Of a stretch of 64,000 nucleotides of DNA, positions 38,447-50,310 are shown in pieces. The stretch is from positions 6,086,001 through 6,150,000 of the forward strand of contig OZ026845.1 of NCBI GenBank assembly GCA_964023205.1, in the 5' to 3' direction. Each line of letters starts with the position of its first letter. The first letter of the stretch is position 1. The notes beneath the pieces were generated by a model that worked only from the letters and a program-made list of their open reading frames with translations, did no database searches and was not told the origin of the DNA. The DNA is from Lutraria lutraria. Its lineage: Eukaryota; Mollusca; Bivalvia; Venerida; Mactridae. A program made the position numbers and the translations under genes.

Positions 38447-39294
38447 CTGTAAAAAAGCTTCATTTTTAATACAACTCTGTTAAAAAAATGTTCCTACCAT
38501 CATCACATGGAACATCTCAATGAAATCTTCAGATACCCACCAACAAATACCAGACACACACAAAAAAAAATACCTACACAAAACATCTGACATTGAATAA
38601 AATATATGATAACAGAAATCAGAATAAAAACGTTACAATTAACAAAACTATGAATGATGTAAGGGCCTCACTAATGGTTTAGGTATGAAGTAGACATGGT
38701 AGAGATCTATTTCTCGAAAACAATTCCATTAATTTATTCTTTACTTTGAACAATCTATTCAGTGTGAACGACAAAAACATCTACTGTCAAGATAACAGCC
38801 AAACGATAGAATAAGTAGAATTCCTATTTAATTTTGTCTTCATTGAAGTAAGTTTAGATTATAATGCTAAGCAGAATCTCTGTGGTATGATAATACACTA
38901 GAGTGTTTCATTTAGGTACCAAAGTATTTCTATTGTGTCGAAAAACGGAATGACTGAAAAAAACAGTAAGCATGATATAAACAATAAAACATTGAACAAT
39001 TTGACAATGGCTGCCATTTGTTGAGAACATATGATGTTAATGTGTACAAAAATCTTAAAAGCAAATGAAGACTTTTATAATGTAACACTTACAAGATGGT
39101 GTATGACTGAAAAAAAAACGACACTTGTGCCGTCCATGTCAAACTTTTGGCTCCAATTTATGCCTTCGTTGTTCATACGATACTAAAGCTATCACGGAAG
39201 GTGATTAACACTCCCAGAAAACACCTTGACACAGTTATTGCTACATTTAACAAAAGAAAATAAAACAGTCACTTTTTTCCCTTTTTTTTACACC
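38447..39294. other. intronic sequence, nothing recognised
   Basis: AT-rich intron. The section from about 39100 may already belong to the repeat that follows. Confidence 0.45.
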
Positions 39295-39690
39295 CGCAAA
39301 ATACAGGTGCTGAGGAATAGCCCAGACAATTTCTTAATATACATTATATAAAAAGGAACAAAGGGTCATAACTCATTAAAAATTAACATGGACAAAACCT
39401 GCTGAGAACATACACAACTTGGCTTACTACTTATCACTTCTCTGAAGTTTCATTGAATTCCTGCAAGTAGTTGCTGAGACATAGTTCGGACAAAATAAAT
39501 TTGCCTATTACACTGTATAAAACAACGAAGGGCCATAACTCAGTGAAAATTAATCCAAACAAAACATGCTGCATAACTAGGATTACTACACATCACAGAC
39601 CAAACGACATACTGACATACCGACCGACTGACAAGGGTGAATCCAATATAGACCCTATATATATTTCATATTTGGGGGTATAATAAAAAT
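39295..39690 (+). mobile_element. pearl-like element, GGGCCATAACTC type, two core units
   Basis: AAGGGTCATAACTCATTAAA (39362) and AAGGGCCATAACTCAGTGAA (39529) mark tandem units 167 bp apart. The right part has ACATACCGACCGACTGACAA then GGGGGTATAATAAAAA, the same kind of end as the element at 48390. There is no coding capacity. Confidence 0.65.
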
Positions 39691-39735
39691 GTTACTTTTC
39701 TGTCAGAATCTGTCAGAGAGGAAAATAATCAAAAT

Positions 39736-39917
39736 TAAAGCCAAACCTTGGAACAAAGGCCAGTCTTAGGAAAAACAAAATGTGGTCTTTATTGGCAGGT
39801 GGCCTTTATTTAGGGTTGTTTTGTTCTGAATAATCAATGGCAGTTTTTAAAAGAATGGGCTTTATTCACAGGTAGGCTTTTATTCAAAGGTGGCCAATAA
39901 CATAGGTTTGATTGTAT
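39736..39917. mobile_element. MITE family M3 copy
   Basis: GCCAAACCTTGGAACAAAGG, AAAAACAAAATGTGGTCTTT, TTGTTCTGAATAATCAATGG and AAAGGTGGCCAATAACATAG then GTTTGATTGTA. The interior shares long words with 57526. Confidence 0.7.
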
Positions 39918-40714
39918 CCTTGTTTTTATCTCACTAATAACTGAAGCATTTTTACAGACTGCAACCCTGAAACTATATTATATAACTAAAATAATATAAA
40001 TGTATAATGAGCAGTTATATCATAGTTTAGCATCAAAATTTACAACGAAAGAAAATATTACATAGTTCAATACAGATCCATATAATGTGTTAAAATGTTA
40101 ATATTACCAGCCAAATATCTGTCCAAAAATAAACAGAGATATATTTATATAAATCATGGGTCAATAAACATGCAGTACATGTATATTCAAATACCATCTC
40201 ATCAAAAACATAAAACATCTTTCTAATTTAAATATCATTTCTATCAAGTTATGCATTAACCAATTTTAATTTCAAATGGATAAGAATCTATAGATTTTTT
40301 GTCAAATTCCAATCAACTTCATTTTATTTTTAACCTGATATTTTAAATATACTGCAAATTCACTTATAATGTTGGACAATCTTATCTGTTATTTTGACTG
40401 ACAGTTTACACAATATATGCATCCTATTAATATTTGTATCAAGTCTACAGCAATGTAGTATCTTTTTCTTTATATTAAGACTTGATAAATTTAGCTGTCA
40501 GGAAATTTGTAACATTTGTTTTTTTTACATCAAGTTGCAATCTAGTGTATAATGAACCACAGCATTTTCAATGCAAGTTGAACACACACATAAAAAAATA
40601 TTCAAACCCTTATGAAAAGTTTGTGAGCTTGTATGAGAGAGTTTACTCCAAATACAAGTTTGCAAACAATATAACAAAAGAACTGAAAATTAAAAATCCA
40701 AGAGAACATGCTGA
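39918..40714. other. intronic sequence, nothing recognised
   Basis: AT-rich intron. An 87-residue reading frame near its end runs into the following element and is not a gene. Confidence 0.45.
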
Positions 40715-41557
40715 TAGCCAAGATGGCTCTATATTGCTCACATGAGAACAACTACACTATAATTAATGACCAGCAGGTAATGTACTTTTCATTTCGTATA
40801 ACCCGTTTCTACATAGATTTTGAAAAGAACTCTAATTTTCATGAATACTGGATGCAGGTAAATGTACATTCTATGTAATTTAATATGATTATGATTGGTG
40901 AAGAAATGAAGGCGCTAGAGTGTAAACATGCTGAAGAATAACAAATGTTCTATGCCAAGGACCCATAACTCTTGAAGTACAAGTCTGATTTCATCCATAT
41001 TTGAACTTGGCAAAAATATTGTGGCCATATACATTGTGACCCAGTTTGATGAAGATTGGTTAAAGTCCCATGATCATATAAATTTATCGGTCGTAATAGT
41101 TTCTGTTTGTTCTATAACAGAGGAATCCAGTGTGTTTTCCTCCCGTGCATACTTTATAGCAAGAAAAAATGTTTCCAAAACCACTATTGTATTTTTTTCA
41201 ATATCATTGAAAAAAAAACTATTTATAGAACAGCTATGTTTTCCCGCAGTCATATTATGCACACGGCATGAAGTGACGTCACACGCTCTATAATATTATT
41301 TCAAGTTTACAAAAGCAAAATTCACAGCGAAATGAGTGTTTTTAGAAGAAAAAGAGCTTGTTTCGTCGGTAATAATTATCCTGGGATAATATCAGCAATT
41401 GTTTGTTTTTTGCATATATTTTTTATAGCAAAAAGCTAATTGGGCTTTAAGAGCTGTGGATGCTAGAGTGGAAACAAACTAATTATGGCCGGAAACCGGA
41501 CAATTTCATCGATCCTAAAAGCTTATCATGAGCTGATGGCTCAGGTGAGCTAAAAAG
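40715..41557 (+). mobile_element. pearl-like element, interrupted copy
   Basis: Starts AGCCAAGATGGCTCTATATT, GCTCACATGAG and has a single core unit (GCTAGAGTGTAAACATGCTG at about 40915; AAGGACCCATAACTCTTGAA). It ends GGCCGGAAACCGGACAATTT, CGATCCTAAAAGCTTATC and GGCTCAGGTGAGCTAAAAA. It is a diverged relative of the copy at 8422, cut by a TTAA-flanked insert at 41064-41446. Confidence 0.8.
41064..41446. mobile_element. 383-bp insertion flanked by TTAA on both sides
   Basis: TTAA at 41060-41063 and again at 41447-41450. Without the insert plus one TTAA, the flanks read GATTGGTTAAGAGCTGTGG, matching GATTCGTTAAGAGCTGCGG at the same place in the element at 8422 (near 9170). The ends, AGTCCCATGATCAT and, inverted, AGCCCAATTAGC, are imperfect inverted repeats. 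TTAA target duplication is typical of piggyBac and Kolobok families; this is a non-autonomous member. Confidence 0.8.
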
Positions 41558-42066
41558 GCATTAAGGTCATCAGAAAAAACAGTCAGACCAACAGTTTTAG
41601 TGTATTCAACCTATAGCCAAAAAAAAAGATTTAATGTTTAATGTTACCTATTGGCAATTTAGTAGATACAGACAACTAATTTAGGGACTTTGACCTAAAG
41701 CCAACAGATTTACTGTCTTTAACCTTTAGCCAACTGACTTAGCATCTTTCTATTAGGATATAATTAAGGAGATGGATTATAAAAGATCTTACTGTAGCTG
41801 CATGTTGCAGTGGAAGAGAAAATCAATTTTAATGAGATTACTGGCAAGAAAATCATGCATGTCTAATTTCTTGAAAGGAATTCAAGCTATGTAACATCTT
41901 AATATGTAGTTTAATCTTCGTGTCTTTATTCACAGCACAGTTTTAAGTCACAGAGGACATTTGCAAACTGGGTTAATTCAAGTGCTGAAGTTTAAAACCC
42001 ACATTTTTTCCAACATAACTTTATTTTACAGACTTTTTGAACACATTTGGTACATTAAATTAGGGA
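41558..42066. other. intronic sequence, nothing recognised
   Basis: Short repeated words (ACCTATAGCCAA, ACCTAAAGCCAACAG, ACCTTTAGCCAACTG at 41609, 41691, 41721) hint at a small worn tandem duplication. Confidence 0.45.
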
Positions 42067-42246
42067 GTACACTGCAATCTCTCCAAAGCAACAACCTTTG
42101 GGAGACGCAGTTTTATGTTGTTGTCGAGAGGATGTTGCTCTAGAGAAAGTAAATTAATAGTTAAATTGTACAGTGGAAAAATCCTACAGCTGTTGAAGGG
42201 AGGAAGTTGCTCAAGAGAGGGCCACTCTGGAGAGGTTGTACTGTAA
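42067..42246. mobile_element. MITE family M2 copy
   Basis: AGTACACTGCAATCTCTCCA then AAGCAACAACC at the left; CTCTGGAGAGGTTGTACTGT at the right. It matches 2060 and 27645. Confidence 0.75.
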
Positions 42247-42351
42247 TGTCAATGTTAACTACTGATATACTGATTTACAACACATACAAATAGAACAATA
42301 TCCTAAATATTGCTATAAAAATTCATGTACATCAAGTACCAGAGAGTAAAT

Positions 42352-42552
42352 TAGGGTCTCCATGATAGATTGGTTATGGACCCTAACCAGTAATCACTCT
42401 AGCCCCTTACTATTGGGAGTTTGAATCCCTGGACTAAATTTAATTAACCTGTGAGCTGGAAGCTGTACAGTCATGCAATTACAAGCTTCCATTGGTTCTT
42501 TAATAGCACCAAGGTGTGCATCTCGAGCATCCTATACTGTTAAAGCTGGCAA
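42352..42552 (+). mobile_element. tRNA-headed SINE, family B copy
   Basis: GGTCTCCATGATAGATTGGT, AACCAGTAATCACTCTAG and B-box-like GGGAGTTTGAATCCCTGG. The tail has CATGCAATTACAAGCTTCCA and CCTATACTGTTAAAGCTGGC. Confidence 0.6.
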
Positions 42553-43356
42553 GTTACAAAACATCATGTAGTTGGTGTAACCTTTAACATCAAGTGAAAA
42601 TGAGTTAAATATCAAGGGGTCAACAAATAATGTTTGCTGAAAAAGCAGCACAAAAAGTTGACAGCAAACAAAAGATGTGCACATAACACTTGGCAGTTTA
42701 ACCCCATCCTCAACCATTTCTGCTGTAATGGTAATCAAAAGGGGCTATATATATATTCTCCCCTGCCCGTTGTCAGCCAAAATCTAAAGTTAGATCCCCC
42801 AATCTGAACTTGCCTCCTATGGGCATATATGTAACACATGGTATACTATGCATTTTATTAACATTACAATTATAGATAACCTAAACAGAGCCAAGGAACG
42901 ATGTTTTGTCATTCAACTAGACAAATAACTGAGTCTGCTGAAAAAATGACATCAAAGTAATAGCAGTTTGTACACAAGCATGCTTACAACAATGAAACAT
43001 TTTGTTGAATGAAATAAGCACACATTCATCACGAGGCATGTGCTGTCTGACGACAAACAACAACTGTTGCAATTGTTCACTAGATACAAGACAACCATTG
43101 CAAGTAGCTGAAAATAGGTTTGACTTGAAATAACATGAAATAATTAGAATACGTCAACCATGCATAAAATGGTTCAGGAATTTGTTAAACTCATAATTCT
43201 GTTCCAACATAAGAGAATGTTATAATGTTGTATATCATGTTTCTGTAGTGTGTGAAAATAACTGCATGTGTTTATTGTATTAACATTGCGGGCTCAAGAA
43301 TGTTTGACTCATTGGGGTCTGAGGCCCCGAAGTTATTAAACTTGAGATAAACCCTT

Positions 43357-43455
43357 GTCAAATATTCATGCATATTTCAAGAACTATTCATGAACTGTGG
43401 ATGAATTGTTCAAGAAAACTTCATGATTTCATGAATTCCATTCGTAGGGGAGTCT
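43357..43455. repeat. dispersed repeat family R copy, reversed
   Basis: CCTTGTCAAATATTCATGCA, AAGAACTATTCATGAACTGT and TTCATGATTTCATGAATTCC. Confidence 0.6.
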
Positions 43456-43499
43456 TTGAGCCAAATCTCATATCGTTTTACATCATACCAACAACCAAG

Positions 43500-43830
43500 G
43501 TTGTTAAGCAACTTTTCCAGTTTTAAAGGTGGATGCAGACCCCAGGCATACACCTGAATAGAACCGCTGACCTTCCATATTGTTTAGCTATCTCAGGACA
43601 GCCTCCTAACATCTTATTTGACTTTCCTGTCAGCTGATTTCATAATAAATTTTGGAAGGGTCATCCTGTTTGGGACGCGGCTAAATAAGAAGTGTGTTGC
43701 CATCACAAACAGTCTAATTTAAGTTGGACTAACGTGGAACTTGTCTGGTCTCAGTTGGGGTTCGAATTCACAGTAATAAGGGGCTTAGTCTTCATTAGTC
43801 AGAGACCACCACCTGACTCAACCACGGATG
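43500..43830 (-). mobile_element. tRNA-headed SINE, family B, minus-strand copy
   Basis: On the minus strand the head has CGTGGTTGAGTCAGGTGGTG and B-box GTGAATTCGAACCCCAACTG. The tail, left side in plus orientation, has TTTTAAAGGTGGATGCAGAC and GAACCGCTGACCTTCC, shared with the fragment at 63385. Confidence 0.65.
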
Positions 43831-44309
43831 TCCCTACTTATAAAGTACTTATAGCTGTAACTAAATTTTTCTTTGCCTCTATAAACACAATTAGTGGCAG
43901 AAACTTAGTAAGTTCCCAGGCAGTAATCTCATTGATAAATCTGTTGTCTTGACAAAACTCCAAAACTATCAAATTATTCGGTGCAGAAAAAGAACACAAT
44001 GTTTTTTTTACTTAGAATAATCTATCAGAGTGATCGTGAAAACAGGTGAGAAATTACCCATCAAATTAGCGATGATGAAATCTCATTAACGTCCCTATCT
44101 GATACAATTAACACTGACATATTACCTGAACACTATCCTTGTCTGCCGATAATAAAATTTAATTGAATTTTTAGGAAGTAATAATTGTACACCAATTCTA
44201 AGCTATCTCTCTTATCTTGTATAACGAGCTTCAAATTAGGACAGTTTATAAAAGTTCTACACAAATAAAATGACAAAAGTAACAGAAATTATCAAATAAA
44301 TAACTTATA

Positions 44310-44640
44310 TATATGCCTCCCCATACCGAAAAAAGTTACAAAAAAGTTATGCCTTTTGAGGCAAAAAAAGTTACAAAAAAAGCATAACTAAGTTATACAA
44401 GTTTGGAACCATTTATTTCAACATAGTTACAGAAAAGTTATGCCTATTAAAAGTTACTAACTAATATGTAACTTTTTTGTGCCTATTTACAGAGAAAAGT
44501 TACATATTAGTTCCAAAAAAGTTACACTATAGTTACAAAAAAGTTACATTTCAGGCATACTTTAGTTACATTCAAAGTTACAAAAAAGTTACATTGTAGG
44601 CATTCTATAGTTACATTTTAAAGTTACATAAAAGTCAGCA
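44310..44640. repeat. degenerate AAAAAGTTACA-rich repeat
   Basis: GTTACAAAAAA / AAAAGTTACAT / TAGTTACA words recur about twenty times in 330 bp on the plus strand, with a few reversed (TGTAACTTTTTTG). Interspersed GGCATAC/GGCATTC words recur every 50-60 bp, suggesting an older unit. Confidence 0.85.
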
Positions 44641-44932
44641 GATGGCGTAAAAATCAAATCATTTAAATATTTAGAATGACGCAAGTTTATATAGTGTATA
44701 AAACACCATTCACTCATGTTTCCAGAAATTATAACTGAAACCAATTCATTAACAACATAATGTCTTTAAAAGAAAATTATTTCATTTTTATATACCATTT
44801 GAAAATAAGGCCAAGTATTTGAAAGGCTTATACTGAGTGAAGATTAGGCATACAATTAATGCCTGAGCATAATTTAACCAGTCACAATTAATTCTAATTC
44901 TAAATAACTGTTTTGCATAGAGATGTTTTGCA

Positions 44933-45112
44933 GGGGCATAGCCAGGCATGAATGAATGTTACACATACATTTAATTTAAGGGGAGGATCCAAAGGGGATG
45001 TAACCCCTCCTGCATCCAGGAAGGTCTAAACCCCTTTGCTTTTGCCTTAGGTGCCATTTTTTGCCCAATGTATATTTTCACTTTTCAAATTGATGTTATT
45101 GCTGACTGGGGC
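44933..45112. mobile_element. fragment of CAGGGGCRTAGCCAG element
   Basis: The left end CAGGGGCATAGCCAGGCAT matches the terminal repeat of the short element at 50141. The matching right end was not found, so the right limit is uncertain. Confidence 0.45.
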
Positions 45113-47032
45113 CCTTTACTGCAGGCTTTTAACAACCTCGAACATGTACAATCTTGTAGTTTAGACAAATACGACAAAATTGAACACAGACAGCGCAGGT
45201 TATTTCATTAAGAGAGTCTGCATGCTGATCAGAGTTTTATTTTTCAAGTCTTGTCATAAACAACTAATTAACAATTAACTCAACAACGGCTATTTTTTAC
45301 AACACAATTATAATCCAGAAAGCAATAAATGGAAATTAAACTGATAAAAATCTTATTCAAATAAAGTTACCACACAAAAAAACACCATCATATATTATTG
45401 TTACATGTCATCACACCCAGCACACTAGATAAGTGTTGTTTTTTCATCTTGTTTTTGTTGTTCAGATGTATTTTAAGAATGCAATTACAAAAAAAATTTA
45501 AAGCCGACAAGCTTATCACCAAAGTGATAATCTAGACAACAGTTAATGACTTTTGATTAAATCACTTTATCAAGGGACTAGGAATATAATTGTTGTGTAT
45601 GGTTATACGTCCCAGCAAAACAATGGTCCAGAAATATGGAGACGCCAGTGACTTCCAGTAGCAAGAATTTTAACCAATGCAATTTTTTAAGACACTTGGT
45701 CAAATTAAAATTAGGATGTCTGCAGTCAATGTTACGTCACTAGAATATTAGTAGAGGTCGACATCCAAGGATCATGCATTCCTGTGAAGTTTGATTGGCT
45801 CGGTGTTTTCAGAGATTTATTTGACACAAATGTTGGTTACACATGTCACACCAACACATGACAACAAACAGCGAGACAATCATTGCACACAAATGATCAC
45901 TTTATGCTCAGATGTGCTAAAAAAGATTCAAATTCTCAAAATAACACAAGTAGGTATCTATAGGAATGGAGACCAAACAAATGATTTTGATTCATAGAAC
46001 AACAAGGTTTCTTTTAGGACTAGTGGGAGAGGGGGGGGGGGGGGGCATCAGAAAACCTCATAATAAATTGTACAGAAAAAACACAATGATATCAACATAG
46101 AGGTGTTAACAATGTTGATACTGACAGTCATTAAACTCAAGTAGTGTATTAAATCATTAACTGCCCACTAACACAGTGATATTAGTCTGAAGCTGCTTTA
46201 ATATGAAACCAAACAGTTTTTACCGGCTGATTAATATCTTAAGTGCTTGCATAAGTTTGCCAATTAGCCAATTAAGTACTTGTACATTTTATCAGTCTAT
46301 AAATCATATGGCAAATCTTAATATCATATAGTGTGAATGTCTTCCACTGACAGTCCATTCAGCTCTAATTCCATGCAACTATTATGAAAAAAGCTACAGA
46401 TTCTCCACCCACTTAGAGAATGCTTAATTAATTTCACCCTATGACAGCTGTCACTTGGTACAAGCTTCTACAAAATCCCGACTTTCTAAGCTTCTAAAAA
46501 TCTTAAGCACCTATATAACCCAGACTTTCCAGTTTTGTCATTCATTGGGCATTTAACTAAGAATTTTTATTTTTCTATTCACAAGTTTTGAAACAATATC
46601 TGGGGAAAATATCTGTATTACATTGTTTGGTTTAGAGTTAAGCGTTAAGCATGTTGAATGATATGTGGGAAGGAATGAATGATTTGACAGAATAAATACA
46701 GTTCTGTAATATTTCTGTTGTTTATCAAGGTAAGTATTCCAAATATTATATTGCTAAGTTTTATTCCCTATCTCAGTTATTAGAACAATATGTTTGTAAG
46801 ACGTAACACATAAAACATGTGATATCTTACATTCTGAGAATAGACTGCAGATTGTCTTTTAGGAATGGTTGCAATACAATTGTTTAATTCAAATAAAACA
46901 ATAAACATAGCATCAAAACACACCTAAAATTCCTTCTTTTTGTAATTAGCGATACAAATTGAATGTATGATATTGTAAGAAGCATGAACAATTCGACAAG
47001 TGTGGGTGGAGGAATTAATTGGTCATTATATG
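45113..47032. other. intronic sequence with a G-tract
   Basis: A 15-base G-run lies at 46031-46045. A small hairpin, TTATCACCAAAGTGATAA, lies at about 45515. No gene recognised. Confidence 0.45.
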
Positions 47033-47250
47033 TAAGGCCTAAACATTGTTTGTTCCTGGTTAACATGCTTTTTAAAAATAGTGCAGGTTGGCCAGGGATT
47101 TTTATTGTTTATTTTTGGCTCGTGAAAGTGTGCGAAAGGTAAAAAAGTGAGCAAGCGGATGTACTATTCCTTTATAAAAAGTCAAGGGTGCAGTCGATAC
47201 TGGGAAAAATTAGGGTTGGTCCCGAAACCAGAAACAAACAATAACTATTG
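47033..47250. mobile_element. MITE family M1 copy
   Basis: Left AAGGCCTAAACATTGTTTGT then TCCTGGTTAACATGCTTTTT; right CGAAACCAGAAACAAACAAT. The body includes TTGGCTCGTGAAAGTGTGCG and AAAGGTAAAAAAGTGAG. Confidence 0.8.
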
Positions 47251-47471
47251 CCCTATGGGATATTAACTTACATTGCCAGTTTGTATCTAGTTTTAACACC
47301 TTTTATGGACAGTACAGAGTTGACCTGACCAGTTTTCCAGAGTAACTTAACCCTCAATCATACAACATGTGATACTTTCATATGATAATTTAGCAAATTT
47401 TCCATTTATCACATTAAACTTATGGATGGGGTGTTTCATAGGACAGCATTTCTGTAATAAATGTTATGGTT

Positions 47472-47700
47472 AGGCGTAAAAATAAATTGAAGGTTACTGC
47501 ATGGTAACCCGACTTCCCCCTAATTTTACCCGTGATCCTAGACTTTTTATAAGGCCCTAGAAACAGTATGTTCATTAATTGTCTCACTTTTTTTACCTAC
47601 CAACACGCTTTCAAGGAAAGTATAAAAAATGTCCCTACTGTAACCTACCTACCTTATTTTTAATGAGCAAACAGAAAAAAGCATATTTTTTGTGTGCCTT
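47472..47700. mobile_element. MITE family M1 copy, opposite body orientation
   Basis: AGGCGTAAAAATAAATTGAA and GGTAACCCGACTTCCCCCTA at the left; TTTTAATGAGCAAACAGAAA and TTTTTTGTGTGCC at the right. It lies only about 220 bp from the previous copy, with the body (ACCCGTGATCCTAGAC, TACCTACCAAC) running the other way. Confidence 0.75.
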
Positions 47701-48389
47701 ACTAATGGTGAGGGGGGTGTTTTAAATAGGAAAGCAGCTTTAATAATAAAATGTTCCGGTAAATAAGATGCATTGTTTGATGCACCTGTCAGCCAACTAG
47801 CTTGCAGACAATCTGGATTTCTTATCTAGATCTCATATCCCTAAAGTAACTAAATACCATTTCTCATCATTTTAATTAAATTGAATTTCTACCACACAGC
47901 TTTCAGACAATTCATGTTTCAACAAGGCACACTTGTAAAATTAATTCAATTATTCCGTTCATTATTGCGGTAATAAAAGACTGCAATTAATCTCTGCTGA
48001 TGGTATAAATGTATCAACACCAATTAAGTCAAAACCATTACAAGCTTAATTGATTGATTTATGTTCCTCAGCAAAAATACATTGCTTCCGTTAAGAATAG
48101 TGTACATAGATTGAATTTCTAAGCGACTAACAATGCATCATGGGAGATTTCATGTCAAATTCATCTATTCACAGCCTAGCATTCAAGAGGTGCTTTTTTT
48201 TGCAAAATCAAATTTCCTGTGTTTTGGAATTTCTGAAGACTACATACCCTAAAGCTCCTATTAAAGGCCCCAGGGACTTTACACATTTTTCAAAAGGGGA
48301 GTGCCTATTAAGATGAGTTTTTCAGAGAGAACTGTTTCAATTGAGCTATGCAGTGTTTATAAAGGTTTACAGGATCAGTAAACCTAGAA
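47701..48389. other. intronic sequence, nothing recognised
   Basis: AT-rich intron without recognised element. Confidence 0.45.
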
Positions 48390-48955
48390 ATGTGTCCAGA
48401 CGACACGAATGCCCCGCTGATAGCCAGGTCAAAAAGGGGACATAACTCCTGTGAAAATGTTTTGATTTTAATGGAAATCAATCATTATTACACCTCTCAA
48501 TGTAAATTACGAAACAAATCCATGAAATATTTCTTGAGTCTTAATCGGAAACCACCAAAGTTTGGAAACCACCATTACAGTAAAGTAAGATTGTGGTCAA
48601 AAAGGGGCCATAACTTCTGTGAAGATGTTTTGAATTTACCGGATATCGATCTTGACCTGTATTTTAATTATTATTACACACCTCCATGTAAAAATAAAAA
48701 CCATGGAATCCTTCAAATATTTCTTTAAAGTAAAAAAAGGGGCCATAACTCCAGTGACAATGCTTTGATCTTACCGGATATCAAACTTGACCTGTATTTT
48801 ATCACTACACAACTCCATGTAAAACATGAAACCAAGAAATATTTCTTGAGTTATTGATCGGAAACCAAAATTTGAACATACGGACGGATGGACAGGGTTA
48901 ACACTTTATGACCTTCCACCATTCTACTAATGGTGGGGGGGGGGGGGGTATAAAA
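48390..48955 (+). mobile_element. pearl-like element, GGGGCCATAACTYC type, three core units
   Basis: AAAAGGGGACATAACTCCTG (48431), AAAAGGGGCCATAACTTCTG (48600) and AAAGGGGCCATAACTCCAGT (48734) mark three tandem units of about 135-170 bp. The right end reads ACGGACGGATGGACAGGGTT, then a hairpin-like CCACCATT/AATGGTGG pair with a G-run and TATAAAAA. It is related in layout to 39295. Reading frames here follow the repeats and are not genes. Confidence 0.75.
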
Positions 48956-49647
48956 ATGGCCTACGTGACCTTACAATGTATTAATCTGTTGATGTTAAAT
49001 GGATATAGTTTTGATGTTGTTTGCTTAGAAGTTCAAGGGAATTATATTTTGATTTTAGATTTAATCTTGTGTTTAGGATTTAAAATAAACAAAAACAGGG
49101 GGGGGGTAATTAGGGGAAGGGCACTTAATAGGAGTTTTATGGTAATTACATTGGACCAATTAATCAAACAAAAAATGGCAGGGGAATAATTTTAACAGAA
49201 ACTATTTACAACAAGGAAATAATATGTAGCCTTGGGGAATATTATCAGAGGGTGGGACTGCCTTTAGTTCTAAACAGTGTGACAAATCTTTTAAACAGCT
49301 TGAATAAATACCTCAACTCAAATTAAGTGTATTTTGCTTCTCAAAAGTTGTAAATTTTATCTCATGGAATGTGTGCATAAATTTATCCAAATCAAACATT
49401 CAGAAGTATTTTATTGGAAGTAATAGCCAGTTGGACAAAGTGTAATGTCACAAACTGTTTTAAGCCATGCAACAGGGTGGATCTTGGATCCAACACCTCC
49501 AAACTGTGGGGAATGTTAACTGAGGAACTATAGCGGGTATCAGTGACAATTCCCCGTTATGAGAACCTCATATTCAGAAAGAAACATTCCTATTTTAAAT
49601 CATTATTACACTCCGTTTATAGTCTCCCCTACTTATTTAATGCATAT
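48956..49647. other. intronic sequence, nothing recognised
   Basis: AT-rich intron with a second G-run at 49099. No element recognised. Confidence 0.45.
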
Positions 49648-49870
49648 AAGGCTTTACAAAATTGTTTGTTTCCAGTTACATGCTCATTAAAATCAGGGAG
49701 ACCTGTGTAGGTAGGGGATTTTTATTTTGCTTTTGAAAGCATACAGAAAGGTATAAAAAGAAAGACAGGGGATGTACCATGGCATACCTCGGACCCTAAT
49801 GACAAGTCTAGGGTCATAGGGAAACATTAGGGCAAGTCATGTAAACAGAAACAAACAATTTTTTATGCCT
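49648..49870. mobile_element. MITE family M1, best preserved copy
   Basis: AAGGCTTTACAAAATTGTTT, GTTTCCAGTTACATGCTCAT at the left; GTAAACAGAAACAAACAATT, TTTTATGCC at the right. The body has GGTAGGGGATTTTTATTTTG, GAAAGCATACAGAAAGGTAT and TCTAGGGTCATAGGGAAACA. Confidence 0.85.
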
Positions 49871-50140
49871 ACTTAGCCATGGTATGAAATGAATGCAGAA
49901 ATACATAATGGCCGCATGCTATTCAATTCTATAAAGTATCATATTTTAATTCACACCTATTTCAAAACATAGTTAATTGGAATTAATTAAAAGGATTCAA
50001 AAGTTTATAAATATATTAACTTTGAGAAATTGGACACCAGACTAGATGTCTGGGTGTCCTGTGACAATATCCAAACAATGTGGCATTTGCTGCATATTGT
50101 TGATGATATCATAAGATATGCTGAAAGCTTAGATCTTATT

Positions 50141-50244
50141 CAGGGGCGTAGCCAGCGATACACACCTATGCACATGCAAAACATTAATTTGAAATGATGG
50201 ATAAAAAATGGCCAAAAATTCATTTATTGCTGGCTACACCCCTG
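50141..50244. mobile_element. 104-bp MITE with 16-bp CAGGGG(C/T)GTAGCCAGC ends
   Basis: CAGGGGCGTAGCCAGC at the left and GCTGGCTACACCCCTG at the right are inverted repeats with one mismatch. TTATT lies directly on both sides (50136-50140, 50245-50249). The CAGGGG ends suggest a hAT-like element, although those make 8-bp duplications and only 5 bp match here. Confidence 0.8.
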
Positions 50245-50310
50245 TTATTCATTTCATTTACCTCAGTGGCAACAATTTGTAGTCATAAACATCATTGATA
50301 TGTTGAAATT

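Noticed and set aside
41021..41293. 90-residue plus-strand reading frame
   Set aside because: It crosses the junction between a pearl-like element and its TTAA-flanked insert.
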